From assembly GCA_047601745.1 (NCBI GenBank), contig JASGIS010000001.1, positions 1,302,001 through 1,366,000 on the forward strand: a stretch of DNA of 64,000 nucleotides, given 5' to 3'. Every line of letters begins with the position of its first letter. Positions within the stretch are counted from its first letter, which is position 1. The notes beneath the pieces are model-generated. The model saw nothing but the letters and a program-made list of their open reading frames with translations. It ran no database searches and was not told the origin of the DNA. Positions 55,040-63,720 of the stretch are shown piece by piece. Position numbers and translations under genes: made by a program. The stretch comes from JAKPAM01 sp047601745. GTDB lineage: Bacteria; Pseudomonadota; Gammaproteobacteria; Burkholderiales; Burkholderiaceae_E.

Positions 55040-56836
55040 TCATCCTCGCAGCGTCTGCTCGAGCACGTGCAGGCTGTGGTTCAGGTCGTTGTCGTGCTGG
55101 CGCTGTTCGGCGATCTTGCGCACCGCGTGCAGCACGGTCGTGTGGTCGCGCCCGCCGAAGGCCTCGCCGATCTCGGGCAGGCTCTTTTGCGTGAGCTCCT
55201 TGGCCAGGTACATCGCGATCTGGCGCGGCAGCACGATGTGCGCCTGCCGGCGCTTGCCATACATGTCGGCGACCTTGAGCTTGAAGAACTCGGCCGTGGT
55301 CTTCTGGATCGTCTCGATCGTGACCTGGCGCCGATTCAGCGCGAGCAGGTCCTCGAGCGCCTCGCGCGCCAGATCCATCGTGATCGGACGGTTGCGGAAA
55401 CCCGCGTAGGCGACCACGCGCAGCAACGCGCCTTCGAGTTCACGGACGTTCGAGCGCAGATGCTTGGCGATGAAGAACGCGACCTCCTCGGGCAGGTTCG
55501 CGCCCGACAGCTCGGCCTTCTTGTGCAGGATCGCCACCCGCATCTCGAGCTCGGGCGCGTCGATGCCGACGATCAGCCCCGAATCGAAGCGCGAGATCAG
55601 GCGCTCCTCGACGTCGGTCATCTCCTTCGGATAGGTATCGCAGGTGATCAGGATCTGCTTGCGCGCGGCGATCAGCGCTTCGAACATGTAGAAGAATTCT
55701 TCCTGCGTGCGCGTCTTGCCCGACAGGAACTGAATGTCGTCGATCAGCAGCAGGTCCAGCGACTGGTACGCGAGCTTCCAGGAATCGGTGCTCTTGCGCT
55801 GGATCGCGCGCACCATCTCCTCGAAGTATTCCTGCGCGTGGATGTAGCGGACCCGGGCGGCCGGATTGCGCTCGAGGATCGCATTGCCGACCGCGTGGAT
55901 CAGGTGGGTCTTGCCCAGGCCCACGCCGCCGTACAGGAACAGCGGGTTGTACGTGGTGCCGGGCCGGTCGACGACCTGCAGCGCGGCGGCGCGCGCCAAC
56001 TGGTTGGACTTGCCGGCGACGAAGCTGTCGAACGTCAGTTCGACGCGCAGCTTGGTGCGATCGACGAGCGTCGTCGCGCCGGTGGGTGTCGGCGGTGCGG
56101 GCGGCGGCGTGGCGGTTCGCGACGGACCCGGGGCGACCAGCGGAGCGGACGCGGGCTGGCGCGCGGGGCCGCCCGGCGGCGGCGCGATCGATGCCAGCCG
56201 CGCGAGCAGGTCGCGCGGGCGCGACGCCCCGGCGGGCTGGCCGACGGCCTGCGGTTCGCCGACGGCCAGATCGTCGGCGGTGTCGTGGACCGGATCGTGG
56301 GCCGGATCGATGCCGTCGCCGCCGTGCGCGACGGCCGGCCGCGCGGCGGCCGGGTCGGGTCGCGCGACGGGACGGGCCGGCGGCGGGGCGGCGACCGGAG
56401 GCGGCGCATGGCGCGGGCCGCCCACCGGAATGCCGCCGCCCGGGAATGCGTCGGCCGGCGCTCGCCGATGCGGGGCCGGGCCGGGATCGGCGCCGTCGTC
56501 GTGCCGGCCGGCCGGAACCGGCCGTGCGGGCGGAGGCTGCGGCGGCACGGCTGCAGCGGTCGGCGCCGGCGGTGCTTGCCGGGGCCCGCCGGGCAGCGCG
56601 AGCTCGAACACCACCGTCGCATGCGGATCGATGAGGTTGCCGGCCAGCTCGCCGATGCGCGAGCCGAACTGGTTGCGCACCCAGTTCAACTTGAACTGGT
56701 TGGGCGCGCCCAGCCGCAGCACGTGCTCGCTCTCGTCATACCCGAGGTAGGTCAGCGGTTGGATCCAGGTCTTGTAGAGCTGGGTCGGAACCTCTGCCTC
56801 GAGTTGATGGACGCAGGCAAGCCAGCGATCGTGCAT
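55040..56836 (-). CDS. dnaA: Chromosomal replication initiator DnaA with unusually long linker
   Basis: A 598-residue initiator. Domain I is residues 1-80. Domain II, about residues 84-258, is extremely rich in Pro, Ala and Gly, far longer than the usual short linker. The AAA+ domain has the Walker A motif GGVGLGKTHL at 303-312 and Walker B LLLIDDIQFL; the C-terminal DNA-binding domain has the signature GGRDHTTVLHAVRKI. Typical proteobacterial DnaA is about 450 to 530 residues. It is divergent from rpmH. Confidence 0.98.
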   Translation of the reverse strand: MHDRWLACVHQLEAEVPTQLYKTWIQPLTYLGYDESEHVLRLGAPNQFKLNWVRNQFGSRIGELAGNLIDPHATVVFELALPGGPRQAPPAPTAAAVPPQPPPARPVPAGRHDDGADPGPAPHRRAPADAFPGGGIPVGGPRHAPPPVAAPPPARPVARPDPAAARPAVAHGGDGIDPAHDPVHDTADDLAVGEPQAVGQPAGASRPRDLLARLASIAPPPGGPARQPASAPLVAPGPSRTATPPPAPPTPTGATTLVDRTKLRVELTFDSFVAGKSNQLARAAALQVVDRPGTTYNPLFLYGGVGLGKTHLIHAVGNAILERNPAARVRYIHAQEYFEEMVRAIQRKSTDSWKLAYQSLDLLLIDDIQFLSGKTRTQEEFFYMFEALIAARKQILITCDTYPKEMTDVEERLISRFDSGLIVGIDAPELEMRVAILHKKAELSGANLPEEVAFFIAKHLRSNVRELEGALLRVVAYAGFRNRPITMDLAREALEDLLALNRRQVTIETIQKTTAEFFKLKVADMYGKRRQAHIVLPRQIAMYLAKELTQKSLPEIGEAFGGRDHTTVLHAVRKIAEQRQHDNDLNHSLHVLEQTLRG

Positions 56837-56992
56837 AGGAGACGTGGCGACAGTGAGTGCAGTCGGATCGCGGCGGCCCGCCCGCGGGCGGAGCGCGCCG
56901 AGCGGGGTCGACGTTTGGTTTCGAATCCCCGCGCGGAACGAACGCGGAAACCCTCCATATTACTCTGACTGGCGGCTGAATCCAATCCGTGA

Positions 56993-57021
56993 TTGACTAT
57001 CTTGTGCGGATCGGTTGTAAT
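56993..57021 (+). promoter_or_regulatory. Sigma-70 type promoter of rpmH
   Basis: A -35 TTGACT (56993-56998), a 17-bp spacer and a -10 TGTAAT (57016-57021), 29 bp before the rpmH ATG. This is the best match to a housekeeping promoter in the window and fits strong ribosomal-protein expression. Confidence 0.82.
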
Positions 57022-57050
57022 CGGGGGCTTTTCTTCAATCTGGCGCTACC

Positions 57051-57185
57051 ATGAAACGCACGTTCCAACCTTCCGTGACCCGTCGCAAGCGTACGCACGG
57101 TTTTCTCGTCCGCATGAAGACTCGCGGCGGCCGCGCCGTGCTGCGCGCCCGTCGCGCCAAGGGCCGCAAGGTCCTGTCGGTCTGA
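57051..57185 (+). CDS. rpmH: 50S ribosomal protein L34
   Basis: A 44-residue basic protein, MKRTFQPSVTRRKRTHGFLV followed by RMKTRGGRAVLRARRAKGRKVL, an essentially invariant L34 sequence. It is a component of the large ribosomal subunit, first gene of the rpmH-rnpA-yidD-yidC-mnmE cluster and divergent from dnaA. It was not separately listed in the long-frame survey because it is short, but the assignment is unambiguous. Confidence 0.98.
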   Translation: MKRTFQPSVTRRKRTHGFLVRMKTRGGRAVLRARRAKGRKVLSV

Positions 57186-57310
57186 GTTCCCGCAAGCCGG
57201 ATCCTTCTTCTCCGGACGGGGTTCGCCCGACGCATGCGGGCAGCGCTGCCGCGGCGTCCGTCCGCGCATCGCCGCCGTCCCAGCGCCCGCTCGCGCCCGA
57301 TGTTTCGCGT

Positions 57311-57757
57311 GTGGTCGACGGCCATGCCCAAGGCGCCCGGACTGCGGGTGCCGCGTCCGACGGACCGCGTACCGGTTCGCGATCCCGCACGCTGAACGGG
57401 CCGCACATCCAGGTCAAGTGGCGTCCGGCCGCGCCGGCCGGCCGATCCGCGGATCCGAAAGCTCTCCAACCGGTATTGATGATGGCCGTCGCCAAACGCC
57501 TGCTGCCGCGTGCAATCGACCGCAATCGCTTTCGCCGCGTCGTGCGCGAGGCCTGGCGTGCGCGAACGCGAGGGGCGGTCCGGCCGGCGGCATCGGTGTT
57601 CGTGCGGCTGATGCGGCGTTCGGACGTCTGGCGGACCTTGCCCGACGGCCAGCTCAAGCGCGCGTGGCGCGACGAGGTCGATCGCCTGTTCGCGGCCGTG
57701 CCCGGCGGTGATCGCGCCGCCGGCGCCGGGTCGGCGCCGGGCGGTGGCGAGCGATGA
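57311..57757 (+). CDS. rnpA: Ribonuclease P protein component (divergent)
   Basis: A 148-residue basic protein. The RNR signature is clear (AVAKRLLPRAIDRNRFRRVVREAWR), followed by VFVRLMRRSDVWRTL. The N-terminal half, before about residue 50, is poorly conserved and lacks the usual RLRRxxEF start. No ATG is in frame; a GTG at 57311 is the most reasonable start, but the frame is open further left to the rpmH stop. Its stop overlaps the yidD start. It binds RNase P RNA to process tRNA. Confidence 0.85.
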   Translation: MVDGHAQGARTAGAASDGPRTGSRSRTLNGPHIQVKWRPAAPAGRSADPKALQPVLMMAVAKRLLPRAIDRNRFRRVVREAWRARTRGAVRPAASVFVRLMRRSDVWRTLPDGQLKRAWRDEVDRLFAAVPGGDRAAGAGSAPGGGER

Positions 57758-58050
57758 GCATGCCGGCGCTGACGCCGCTGGCGCGCGCGTTGTCGTCAGC
57801 CTCGACGACATCGATGCGTGCGATGATCCGCGTCTACCAGTTGACGGTCAGCCCGATGCTCGGCGACCGCTGCCGTTTCCATCCGAGTTGTTCCGCCTAC
57901 GCGATGCAGGCGTTGCAAGACCATGGCCCGCTGCGTGGTGGATGGCTGTCCCTGTGCCGTCTCGGCAAGTGCCATCCGTGGCATCCGGGTGGTATCGACG
58001 AAGTGCCGCCCGTGCGTGATCGCACCGCGTTTACGAAACCATTGCAATGA
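57754..58050 (+). CDS. yidD: Membrane protein insertion efficiency factor YidD
   Basis: A 98-residue protein with the DUF37 signature: IRVYQLTVSPMLGDRCRFHPSCSAYAMQAL (parts) and GKCHPWHPGGIDEVP, with three conserved cysteines. It is thought to aid YidC. It overlaps rnpA (ATGA) and yidC (ATGA), so the three are translationally coupled. Confidence 0.95.
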   Translation: MSMPALTPLARALSSASTTSMRAMIRVYQLTVSPMLGDRCRFHPSCSAYAMQALQDHGPLRGGWLSLCRLGKCHPWHPGGIDEVPPVRDRTAFTKPLQ

Positions 58051-59756
58051 TTCCAGCCCAGTTCCAACGCGTGATCCTGTGGATCGTTTTCGGCCTGTCC
58101 CTGCTGATGCTCTGGGATAAATGGCAGCAGTACAACGGTCATGCGTCGATGTTCTCGCCGGCGGTGACCGAGTCGCAGCAGCCGGCCGACGATGCCGCCA
58201 AGGCTGCTGCCCGGCCGGTGGCCGGCGGCGACGCGTCGGTGCCCGGAGCCAGCGCGCTGCCGTCCGCGGCGGCCAACGGATCGAGCGCCCCGCCCGCCGG
58301 CGCCGCGCCGGCCGAGCGCGCGCCCGGCCAGATCGTCGCGCTGGGCAACGACGTGCTGAAGCTGGACATCGATACGACCGGTGGCCAGATCCAGCGTTCG
58401 CAGTTCCTCGAGCATCACGAGATCGACGACAAGGGCAAGGACATGGTCCTGCTGCAAAGCTCGGCCGGTCATACGTACGTCGCGCAATCGGGCTGGGTCG
58501 GCGCGCCGCAGGGAGCATTCCCGAACCATCGCAGCCCGTTCACCGTCGTCAAGGCGCCCAGCGGCAACCCGGACGATCCCGAGCAGACGCTGACGCTGGC
58601 GGCCGAGAGCGGCGGCCTGCGCGTCGAGCGGACCTATCTGCTCAAGCGCGGCGAATACCTGCTGCACGTGCAGGACAAGGTGACCAACATCAGCGAGCAG
58701 ATGCTGCGGCCGACGCTGTACATGCAGTTGACGCGCGACGGCGACAAGCCGGCCGGGCAGTCGCAGTTCTATTCGACGTACACGGGTCCGGTCATCTACA
58801 CGGACAAGTCCAAGTTCCACAAGATCGACTTCTCCGACATCGAGAAGAAGAAGGCCAACTTCGACAAGACCGCCGAGGACGGCTGGATCGGCATGATCCA
58901 GCACTATTTCGTCGCGGCCTGGCTGCCGTCGGACAAGACGACCCGCGAGTACTACGCGGACAAGGTCGACGAGAACCTGTATCGCGTCGGCGCCAAGGAA
59001 GTGGTCCCCGAACTGGCGCCCAACGCCAGCGCCACGGTCGAGACGCGCCTGCTGATCGCGCCGCAGGACCAGCGGATGCTCGGCCGGATCGCGCCGGGGC
59101 TGGACCTGACCGTCGACTACGGCTGGCTGACCGTCATCGCCAAGCCGATCTACGCGCTGCTGGCCTGGCTGCATTCGATGGTCGGCAACTGGGGCTGGTC
59201 GATCGTGCTGCTGACGATCATCATCAAGACGATCTTCTTCCCGTTGCAGGCCGCCAGCTACAAATCGATGGCGCGGATGAAGGCCGTCACGCCGCGGATG
59301 ACCGCGGTGCGCGAGCGCTACAAGGACGATCGCGTCAAGATGAACCAGGCGATGATGGAGCTGTACAAGGAGGAGAAGATCAATCCTCTGGGCGGCTGCC
59401 TGCCGATCGTCGTGCAGATTCCGGTGTTCATCTCGTTGTACTGGGTGCTGCTGGCGTCGGTCGAGATGCGCAACGCGCCGTGGCTCGGCTGGATCAAGGA
59501 CCTGGCGGCGCCCGATCCTTATTACATCCTGCCGCTGGTGATGGCCGGCACGATGTTCCTGCAGACCAAGCTGAACCCGACGCCGCCCGACCCGGTGCAG
59601 GCCAAGATGATGATGTTCATGCCGCTGATCTTCTCGGTCATGTTCTTCTTCTTCCCGTCGGGGCTCGTGCTGTACTGGCTGGTCAACAACGTCTATTCGA
59701 TCGTCCAGCAGTGGGTCATTACCCGCAAGATCGCGCCCACCAAAGTGCTGGGCTGA
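58047..59756 (+). CDS. yidC: Membrane insertase YidC
   Basis: A 569-residue insertase. An N-terminal anchor (ILWIVFGLSLLMLWDKW) is followed by an Ala/Pro-rich spacer, a large periplasmic beta-sandwich (about residues 95-340) and the five-helix C-terminal core with GNWGWSIVLLTIIIKTIFFPL, the conserved loop KSMARMKAVTPRM and NPLGGCLPIVVQIPVFISLY. It inserts membrane proteins with or without SecYEG. Its ATG overlaps the yidD stop. Confidence 0.97.
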   Translation: MIPAQFQRVILWIVFGLSLLMLWDKWQQYNGHASMFSPAVTESQQPADDAAKAAARPVAGGDASVPGASALPSAAANGSSAPPAGAAPAERAPGQIVALGNDVLKLDIDTTGGQIQRSQFLEHHEIDDKGKDMVLLQSSAGHTYVAQSGWVGAPQGAFPNHRSPFTVVKAPSGNPDDPEQTLTLAAESGGLRVERTYLLKRGEYLLHVQDKVTNISEQMLRPTLYMQLTRDGDKPAGQSQFYSTYTGPVIYTDKSKFHKIDFSDIEKKKANFDKTAEDGWIGMIQHYFVAAWLPSDKTTREYYADKVDENLYRVGAKEVVPELAPNASATVETRLLIAPQDQRMLGRIAPGLDLTVDYGWLTVIAKPIYALLAWLHSMVGNWGWSIVLLTIIIKTIFFPLQAASYKSMARMKAVTPRMTAVRERYKDDRVKMNQAMMELYKEEKINPLGGCLPIVVQIPVFISLYWVLLASVEMRNAPWLGWIKDLAAPDPYYILPLVMAGTMFLQTKLNPTPPDPVQAKMMMFMPLIFSVMFFFFPSGLVLYWLVNNVYSIVQQWVITRKIAPTKVLG

Positions 59757-61129
59757 GCGAACCGCCGATCTGTGCGATCGCCACGGCGGCCGGTCGCGGC
59801 GGTATCGGCGTCGTTCGCGTGTCGGGCCGCGGGCTCGATGCGATCGTGGCCGCCGTCTGCGGCCGCGCGCTGACGCCGCGGCGCGCGCACTACGGCCCCT
59901 TCCTCGAGGCCGACGGCGGCGCGATCGACCAGGGCATCGCGATCTGGTTTCCGGCGCCGCATTCGTACACCGGTGAGGACGTGCTCGAACTGCAGGGGCA
60001 CGGCGGACCGGTCGTCATGCAGTTGCTGCTGCGACGCGTGCTGGCGGCCGGGCAGTCGATCGGCCTGCGGCTGGCCGAACCCGGCGAGTTCACGCGGCGC
60101 GCGTACCTGAACGACAAGCTCGACCTCGCGCAGGCCGAAGCCGTTGCCGACCTGATCGATGCCAGCACCGAGCAGGCGGCGCGATCGGCGACCCGCTCGC
60201 TGGCCGGCGAGTTCTCGACGCGCGTGCACGGCCTGGTGCAGCGGCTGATCGACCTGCGGATGCTGGTCGAAGCGACGCTGGACTTTCCCGAAGAAGAAAT
60301 CGATTTTCTCGAAGCCGCGCACGCGCGTCCGCGCCTGCAGGCGATTCGCGACGACGTCGGCGCGCTGCGCCGCGCCGCGCACCAGGGCGCGCTGCTGCGC
60401 GACGGCATGACGGTCGTGCTGGCCGGCGCGCCGAACGTCGGCAAGTCCAGCCTGTTGAACGCGCTGGCCGGCGCCGAGATCGCGATCGTCACGCCGATCG
60501 CCGGCACGACGCGCGACCGCGTGTCGTCGCAGATCCAGATCGAAGGCGTGCCGCTGAACATCGTCGACACCGCGGGCCTGCGCGACACCGACGACGAGGT
60601 CGAACGGATCGGCATCGAGCGCACCTGGCAGGCGCTGGCGCAGGCCGACGTGGTTGTGCGTCTGCGCGAGGCGGGTAGCGTCGACGACGGTGCGGCGCTC
60701 CTCGACGCGCGTATCGCCGATCAGTTGCCGCCGAGCGTGCCGGTCGTCACCGTCTACAACAAGATCGACCTGCCCGGCGCCGGCGGCCGCGACGCCGGCC
60801 CCGCGCACCGCGACGGCGACGCGATCTGGCTGTCGGCCAAACGCGGCGACGGCATCGAGCTGCTGCGCCAGCTATTGCTCGAGCGCGCCGGCTGGCAGGC
60901 GCAGGGTGAATCGCTGTTCATCGCCCGCGAGCGGCACCTGGTCGCGATCGACGCGGCGGCGACGCATCTGGAGGCGGCGGCCGGATGGGCGGAGCTGGGT
61001 AATGCGCACCTGGATCTGTTCGCCGAAGAGCTGCGGTTGGCGCAGGAGCGGCTCAATACGATCACCGGAGAGTTCAGTGCGGATGATCTGTTGGGGGTGA
61101 TTTTCAGCCGGTTTTGTATCGGGAAGTGA
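59753..61129 (+). CDS. mnmE: tRNA modification GTPase MnmE, probable CTG start
   Basis: About 458 residues. It has IAATAAGRGGIGVVRVSG at the start (formyl-THF domain), a long helical domain, the G domain with GAPNVGKSSLLNAL, GTTRDRV, VDTAGLRDTDDEVE and NKIDLPG, and the C-terminal FCIGK with the conserved Cys. With MnmG it modifies wobble uridines in tRNA. No ATG precedes the first conserved residues. CTG at 59753, overlapping the yidC TGA and followed by AGCGAACCG, gives a family-like N-terminus; the alternative is GTG at 59711, which would overlap yidC by 46 bp. Confidence 0.93.
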   Translation: MSEPPICAIATAAGRGGIGVVRVSGRGLDAIVAAVCGRALTPRRAHYGPFLEADGGAIDQGIAIWFPAPHSYTGEDVLELQGHGGPVVMQLLLRRVLAAGQSIGLRLAEPGEFTRRAYLNDKLDLAQAEAVADLIDASTEQAARSATRSLAGEFSTRVHGLVQRLIDLRMLVEATLDFPEEEIDFLEAAHARPRLQAIRDDVGALRRAAHQGALLRDGMTVVLAGAPNVGKSSLLNALAGAEIAIVTPIAGTTRDRVSSQIQIEGVPLNIVDTAGLRDTDDEVERIGIERTWQALAQADVVVRLREAGSVDDGAALLDARIADQLPPSVPVVTVYNKIDLPGAGGRDAGPAHRDGDAIWLSAKRGDGIELLRQLLLERAGWQAQGESLFIARERHLVAIDAAATHLEAAAGWAELGNAHLDLFAEELRLAQERLNTITGEFSADDLLGVIFSRFCIGK

Positions 61130-61151
61130 GGTCGCTGGCAGGCATTCGCAG

Positions 61152-61235
61152 AATACCTTCGTCCACCGCGATTACGGTATCGGCGGCGGTTATGTGGCCG
61201 TGGCGATGTACGACGACAAGCTGGAGATCATTTGG
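61152..61235 (+). pseudogene. Fragment of a RecG-like/ATP-binding regulator C-terminus
   Basis: Twenty-eight codons read NTFVHRDYGIGGGYVAVAMY, then DDKLEIIW, which resembles the conserved block NA..HRDYs..gg.v.vaiydDRLEIwsPG found in AlbA_2/HATPase_c_4 transcriptional regulators. It begins abruptly and loses similarity after Trp, with no start codon, so it is a relic of a lost gene or mobile insertion. Confidence 0.5.
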
Positions 61236-61408
61236 CCCCCTGTCCTAAGCCGAAATCGAACGAGGTTTGCTCGAACCGCCGTGTTCGCCGGGTTGGATAA
61301 GGACGAGCGACAAAGCCTGCCCTGATCTTCCGGCATTCGCCGTAGCTCCCGAGGCGTCGACATCATCCGCGGCGGCCCTGCGGACTTTCCCTGATCCATC
61401 TTGATCCT

Positions 61409-61446
61409 GGCGCCTCCGTGTGCGTTCAATGCACGTCGGAGGCGCC
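61409..61446. repeat. Strong hairpin upstream of the Bug receptor pair
   Basis: A perfect 10-bp outer stem (GGCGCCTCCG at 61409-61418 and CGGAGGCGCC at 61437-61446) encloses a second 4-bp stem GTGC/GCAC with a 7-nt loop, offset by a small bulge. It lies about 70 bp before the Bug receptor gene. No U-run follows; it could be a leader structure or a terminator of upstream transcription. Confidence 0.55.
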
Positions 61447-61517
61447 GCTGCCGAGCGAGAGCCGTCGACCGACGGGCCGTCTCCGATCCCGAATTTTTCA
61501 TACGAGGAGACGAGACG

Positions 61518-62510
61518 ATGAACGACGACCGGTTCCGGCAACGACGAACCTTCACTCTCGCGGGCGCGGCACTCGCGGCGCAGGCGATGTTGCCGGCGGC
61601 GGCGCGTGCGCAGGCGGGTTTTCCCTCGCGGCCGATACGGATGATCGTGCCCTTCCCTGCCGGCGGCGGCGCGGATCTGCCGGCGCGCGAGGTCGCGCAG
61701 CGTCTGTCGGGGCTGGTCGGCCAGACGGTGGTCGTCGAGAACCGGCCCGGCGCCGACGGGTCGATCGCGGCCGGCGAGGTCGCGCGGGCGGCACCGGACG
61801 GCCATACGATCTTTCTGGCCACGGCGACGTCGATCTCGTACGTGCCGGCCGTTCGCAAGAATCCCGGCTATACGCTGGCCGACTTCTCGCCGATCACCAA
61901 CTTCGTGATCTTCGGCTTCCTGCTGGCCGTGCACGAGAGCCTGCCGGGCAAGGACCTGCGCGAGATCCTCGCTTACGTCCGCGCGAACCCGGGCAAGGTC
62001 GCTTATGGCGCGGCCAACAGCTCGAGCATCGTGACGATGGCGCACATCAAGGAGCAGGCCAGGCTCGACATGACGATGGTGCCGTACAAGGGCGAGTCGC
62101 AGGGCGTGGTGGATCTGCTGAGCGGGCGCGTGCAGATGATGATGCTGACGCCGGCCGTGCTGCCGCAGGCGCTGAAGGACGGTAAGTGCCGGGTCGTCTG
62201 CGTGATGCTCAAGGACCGTTTGCCGTTGATGCCCGAGGTGCCGACATTGGAGGAAGCCGGCGTGCCGCTGATGGACATCGCGCTGTGGGGCGGCTTCCTT
62301 GCGCCGGCCGGTACGCCGCCCGACATCGTCGCCCGGCTGTCGCGCGATCTGAACACCGCGATGATGGATCCGGACGTCAAGCCCAAGCTCGAGAAGTTCG
62401 GCCTGTCGGTGCACGGCGATTCGCCCGAGGTGTTCGGACGCTTCCTTCGCGATCAGGCCGGGGCGTGGAAGAAGGCGGTGGCGTTGGCGAATATTCCGAT
62501 CGAGAGCTGA
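61518..62510 (+). CDS. Bug/TctC-family solute receptor (paralogue 1)
   Basis: A 330-residue periplasmic binding protein with a signal peptide preceded by RQRRTF and ending near ARAQAG. Family motifs are PIRMIVPFPAGGGADLPAR, ENRPGADGSIAAGEVAR, MVPYKGESQGVVDL and MPEVPTLEEAG. It is preceded by GAGGAGACGAG. It is clearly a paralogue of the following gene (same order of motifs, HESLPGKDL versus HESVPGRNL), so the pair arose by duplication. The ligand is unknown. Confidence 0.9.
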   Translation: MNDDRFRQRRTFTLAGAALAAQAMLPAAARAQAGFPSRPIRMIVPFPAGGGADLPAREVAQRLSGLVGQTVVVENRPGADGSIAAGEVARAAPDGHTIFLATATSISYVPAVRKNPGYTLADFSPITNFVIFGFLLAVHESLPGKDLREILAYVRANPGKVAYGAANSSSIVTMAHIKEQARLDMTMVPYKGESQGVVDLLSGRVQMMMLTPAVLPQALKDGKCRVVCVMLKDRLPLMPEVPTLEEAGVPLMDIALWGGFLAPAGTPPDIVARLSRDLNTAMMDPDVKPKLEKFGLSVHGDSPEVFGRFLRDQAGAWKKAVALANIPIES

Positions 62511-62630
62511 ACGCCGTTCATCGTGGGCTCGAAGGCTGCGATCATGCAGTCTGTCGGGTCCGACATGAACCCGGCACCATCGGGACTCGGCATCATCGGG
62601 TCGATGGATGACGAAGGAGACCAGTAGTCG

Positions 62631-63626
62631 ATGTCTGACGAAATCGGTGTACGGCGACGTACGTTGTTGCAGGCCGGTGCCGCGCTGGCGGCGCAGGCTG
62701 CCCTGCCCTCTCTATCGGGCGCCCAATCGGCGTCCTTCCCGTCGCAGACCGTGCGGATGGTCGTGCCGTTTCCCGCGGGGGGCGCATCGGACCTGGCGGC
62801 GCGCCAGATGGGCCAGAAGCTGTCCGCGCTGCTCGGGCAGACGGTGGTCGTGGACAACCGGCCCGGCGCCGACGGGGCGATCGCGTCGCAGGAGGTCGCG
62901 CGTTCGGCGCCCGACGGCCACACGATCTACTACGCGACCGCCACGGCACTGACGTACGTGCCGGTGATCCGCCGCAATCCGGGTTATGCATTGAGCGATT
63001 TCGCACCGCTGACGCATTTCGTGTCGTACACGTTCTTCCTGGCCGTGCACGAGAGCGTACCGGGCAGGAACCTCGCCGAGGTCCTCGATCACGTGCGCGC
63101 CCACCCGAACAAGTACTCGTACGGCAGCGGCAACAGCAGCGGCATCATCGGCATGGCGCAGTTGCTCGACAGTTCGAAGACCGAGATGGTGCACGTGCCG
63201 TACAAGGGCGAGCCGCAGGCATCGGTCGACCTGATCGCCGGCCGCATCCATATGCTGATCGCGACGCCGGCCGTGCTGCCGCAGTTGATGCAGGACGGCA
63301 AGGTGCGGCCGGTGTGCGTGCTGCTGAAGGAGCGCAGTCCGCTGATGCCCGACGTGCCGACGATCGAGGAAAGCGGCCAGCCGTTGATGCGTTGCTCGTT
63401 GTGGGGCGGATTCTTCGCGCCCGCGAAGACGCCCGCGCCGATCGTCGACCAGCTCTCGCGGGCGCTGCGCACGGTGATGAGCGAGCCGGACATGAAGGAA
63501 AGGCTGCAGAAGTTGGGTCTGATGCCCGAGGGCGACACACCCGAACAGTTCGCCGCCTTCCTCCAGGAACAGGTCGTTGCGTGGCGCGATGCCGTCGCGC
63601 TGGCCAAGATTCCGACCGACGGCTGA
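62631..63626 (+). CDS. Bug/TctC-family solute receptor (paralogue 2)
   Basis: A 331-residue periplasmic binding protein with twin arginines (VRRRTLLQAG) and a signal peptide ending near SGAQSA. Motifs are TVRMVVPFPAGGASDLAAR, DNRPGADGAIASQEVAR, HVPYKGEPQASVDL and MPDVPTIEESG. It lies 120 bp after its paralogue on the same strand. The two probably share an operon and bind related carboxylates, perhaps with different affinity; this is inference. Confidence 0.9.
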   Translation: MSDEIGVRRRTLLQAGAALAAQAALPSLSGAQSASFPSQTVRMVVPFPAGGASDLAARQMGQKLSALLGQTVVVDNRPGADGAIASQEVARSAPDGHTIYYATATALTYVPVIRRNPGYALSDFAPLTHFVSYTFFLAVHESVPGRNLAEVLDHVRAHPNKYSYGSGNSSGIIGMAQLLDSSKTEMVHVPYKGEPQASVDLIAGRIHMLIATPAVLPQLMQDGKVRPVCVLLKERSPLMPDVPTIEESGQPLMRCSLWGGFFAPAKTPAPIVDQLSRALRTVMSEPDMKERLQKLGLMPEGDTPEQFAAFLQEQVVAWRDAVALAKIPTDG

Positions 63627-63720
63627 CCCGATCGGCGGTTCGCCGTGTGCAGGCTGGCGCGGCGGACCTCGTCTCGATCGGGTGTTCGGAGTTCGGTTGT
63701 CGGAACAAGGAGGGGCTGTC

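Larger units (their letters stand above)
61130..61517. other. Gap between mnmE and the Bug receptors
   Basis: About 390 bp. It contains the RecG-C-terminus-like fragment (61152-61235) and a strong hairpin (61409-61446). No complete gene is visible. Confidence 0.5.

Noticed and set aside
54507..55043. Minus-strand open frame across the dnaN-dnaA gap
   Set aside because: Composition is Arg/Ser/Pro-rich with no recognisable motif; the gap is better explained as the origin region.
54590..56968. Plus-strand open frame opposite dnaA
   Set aside because: Shadow of dnaA; long only because of high GC.
56837..57050. rpmH-dnaA gap as oriC
   Set aside because: No DnaA-box-like 9-mers seen; contains a clear rpmH promoter. 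Not excluded, but weaker than the dnaN-dnaA gap.
61190..61858. Minus-strand open frame upstream of the Bug pair
   Set aside because: Runs through the hairpin and antisense to a real receptor gene; no family motifs.
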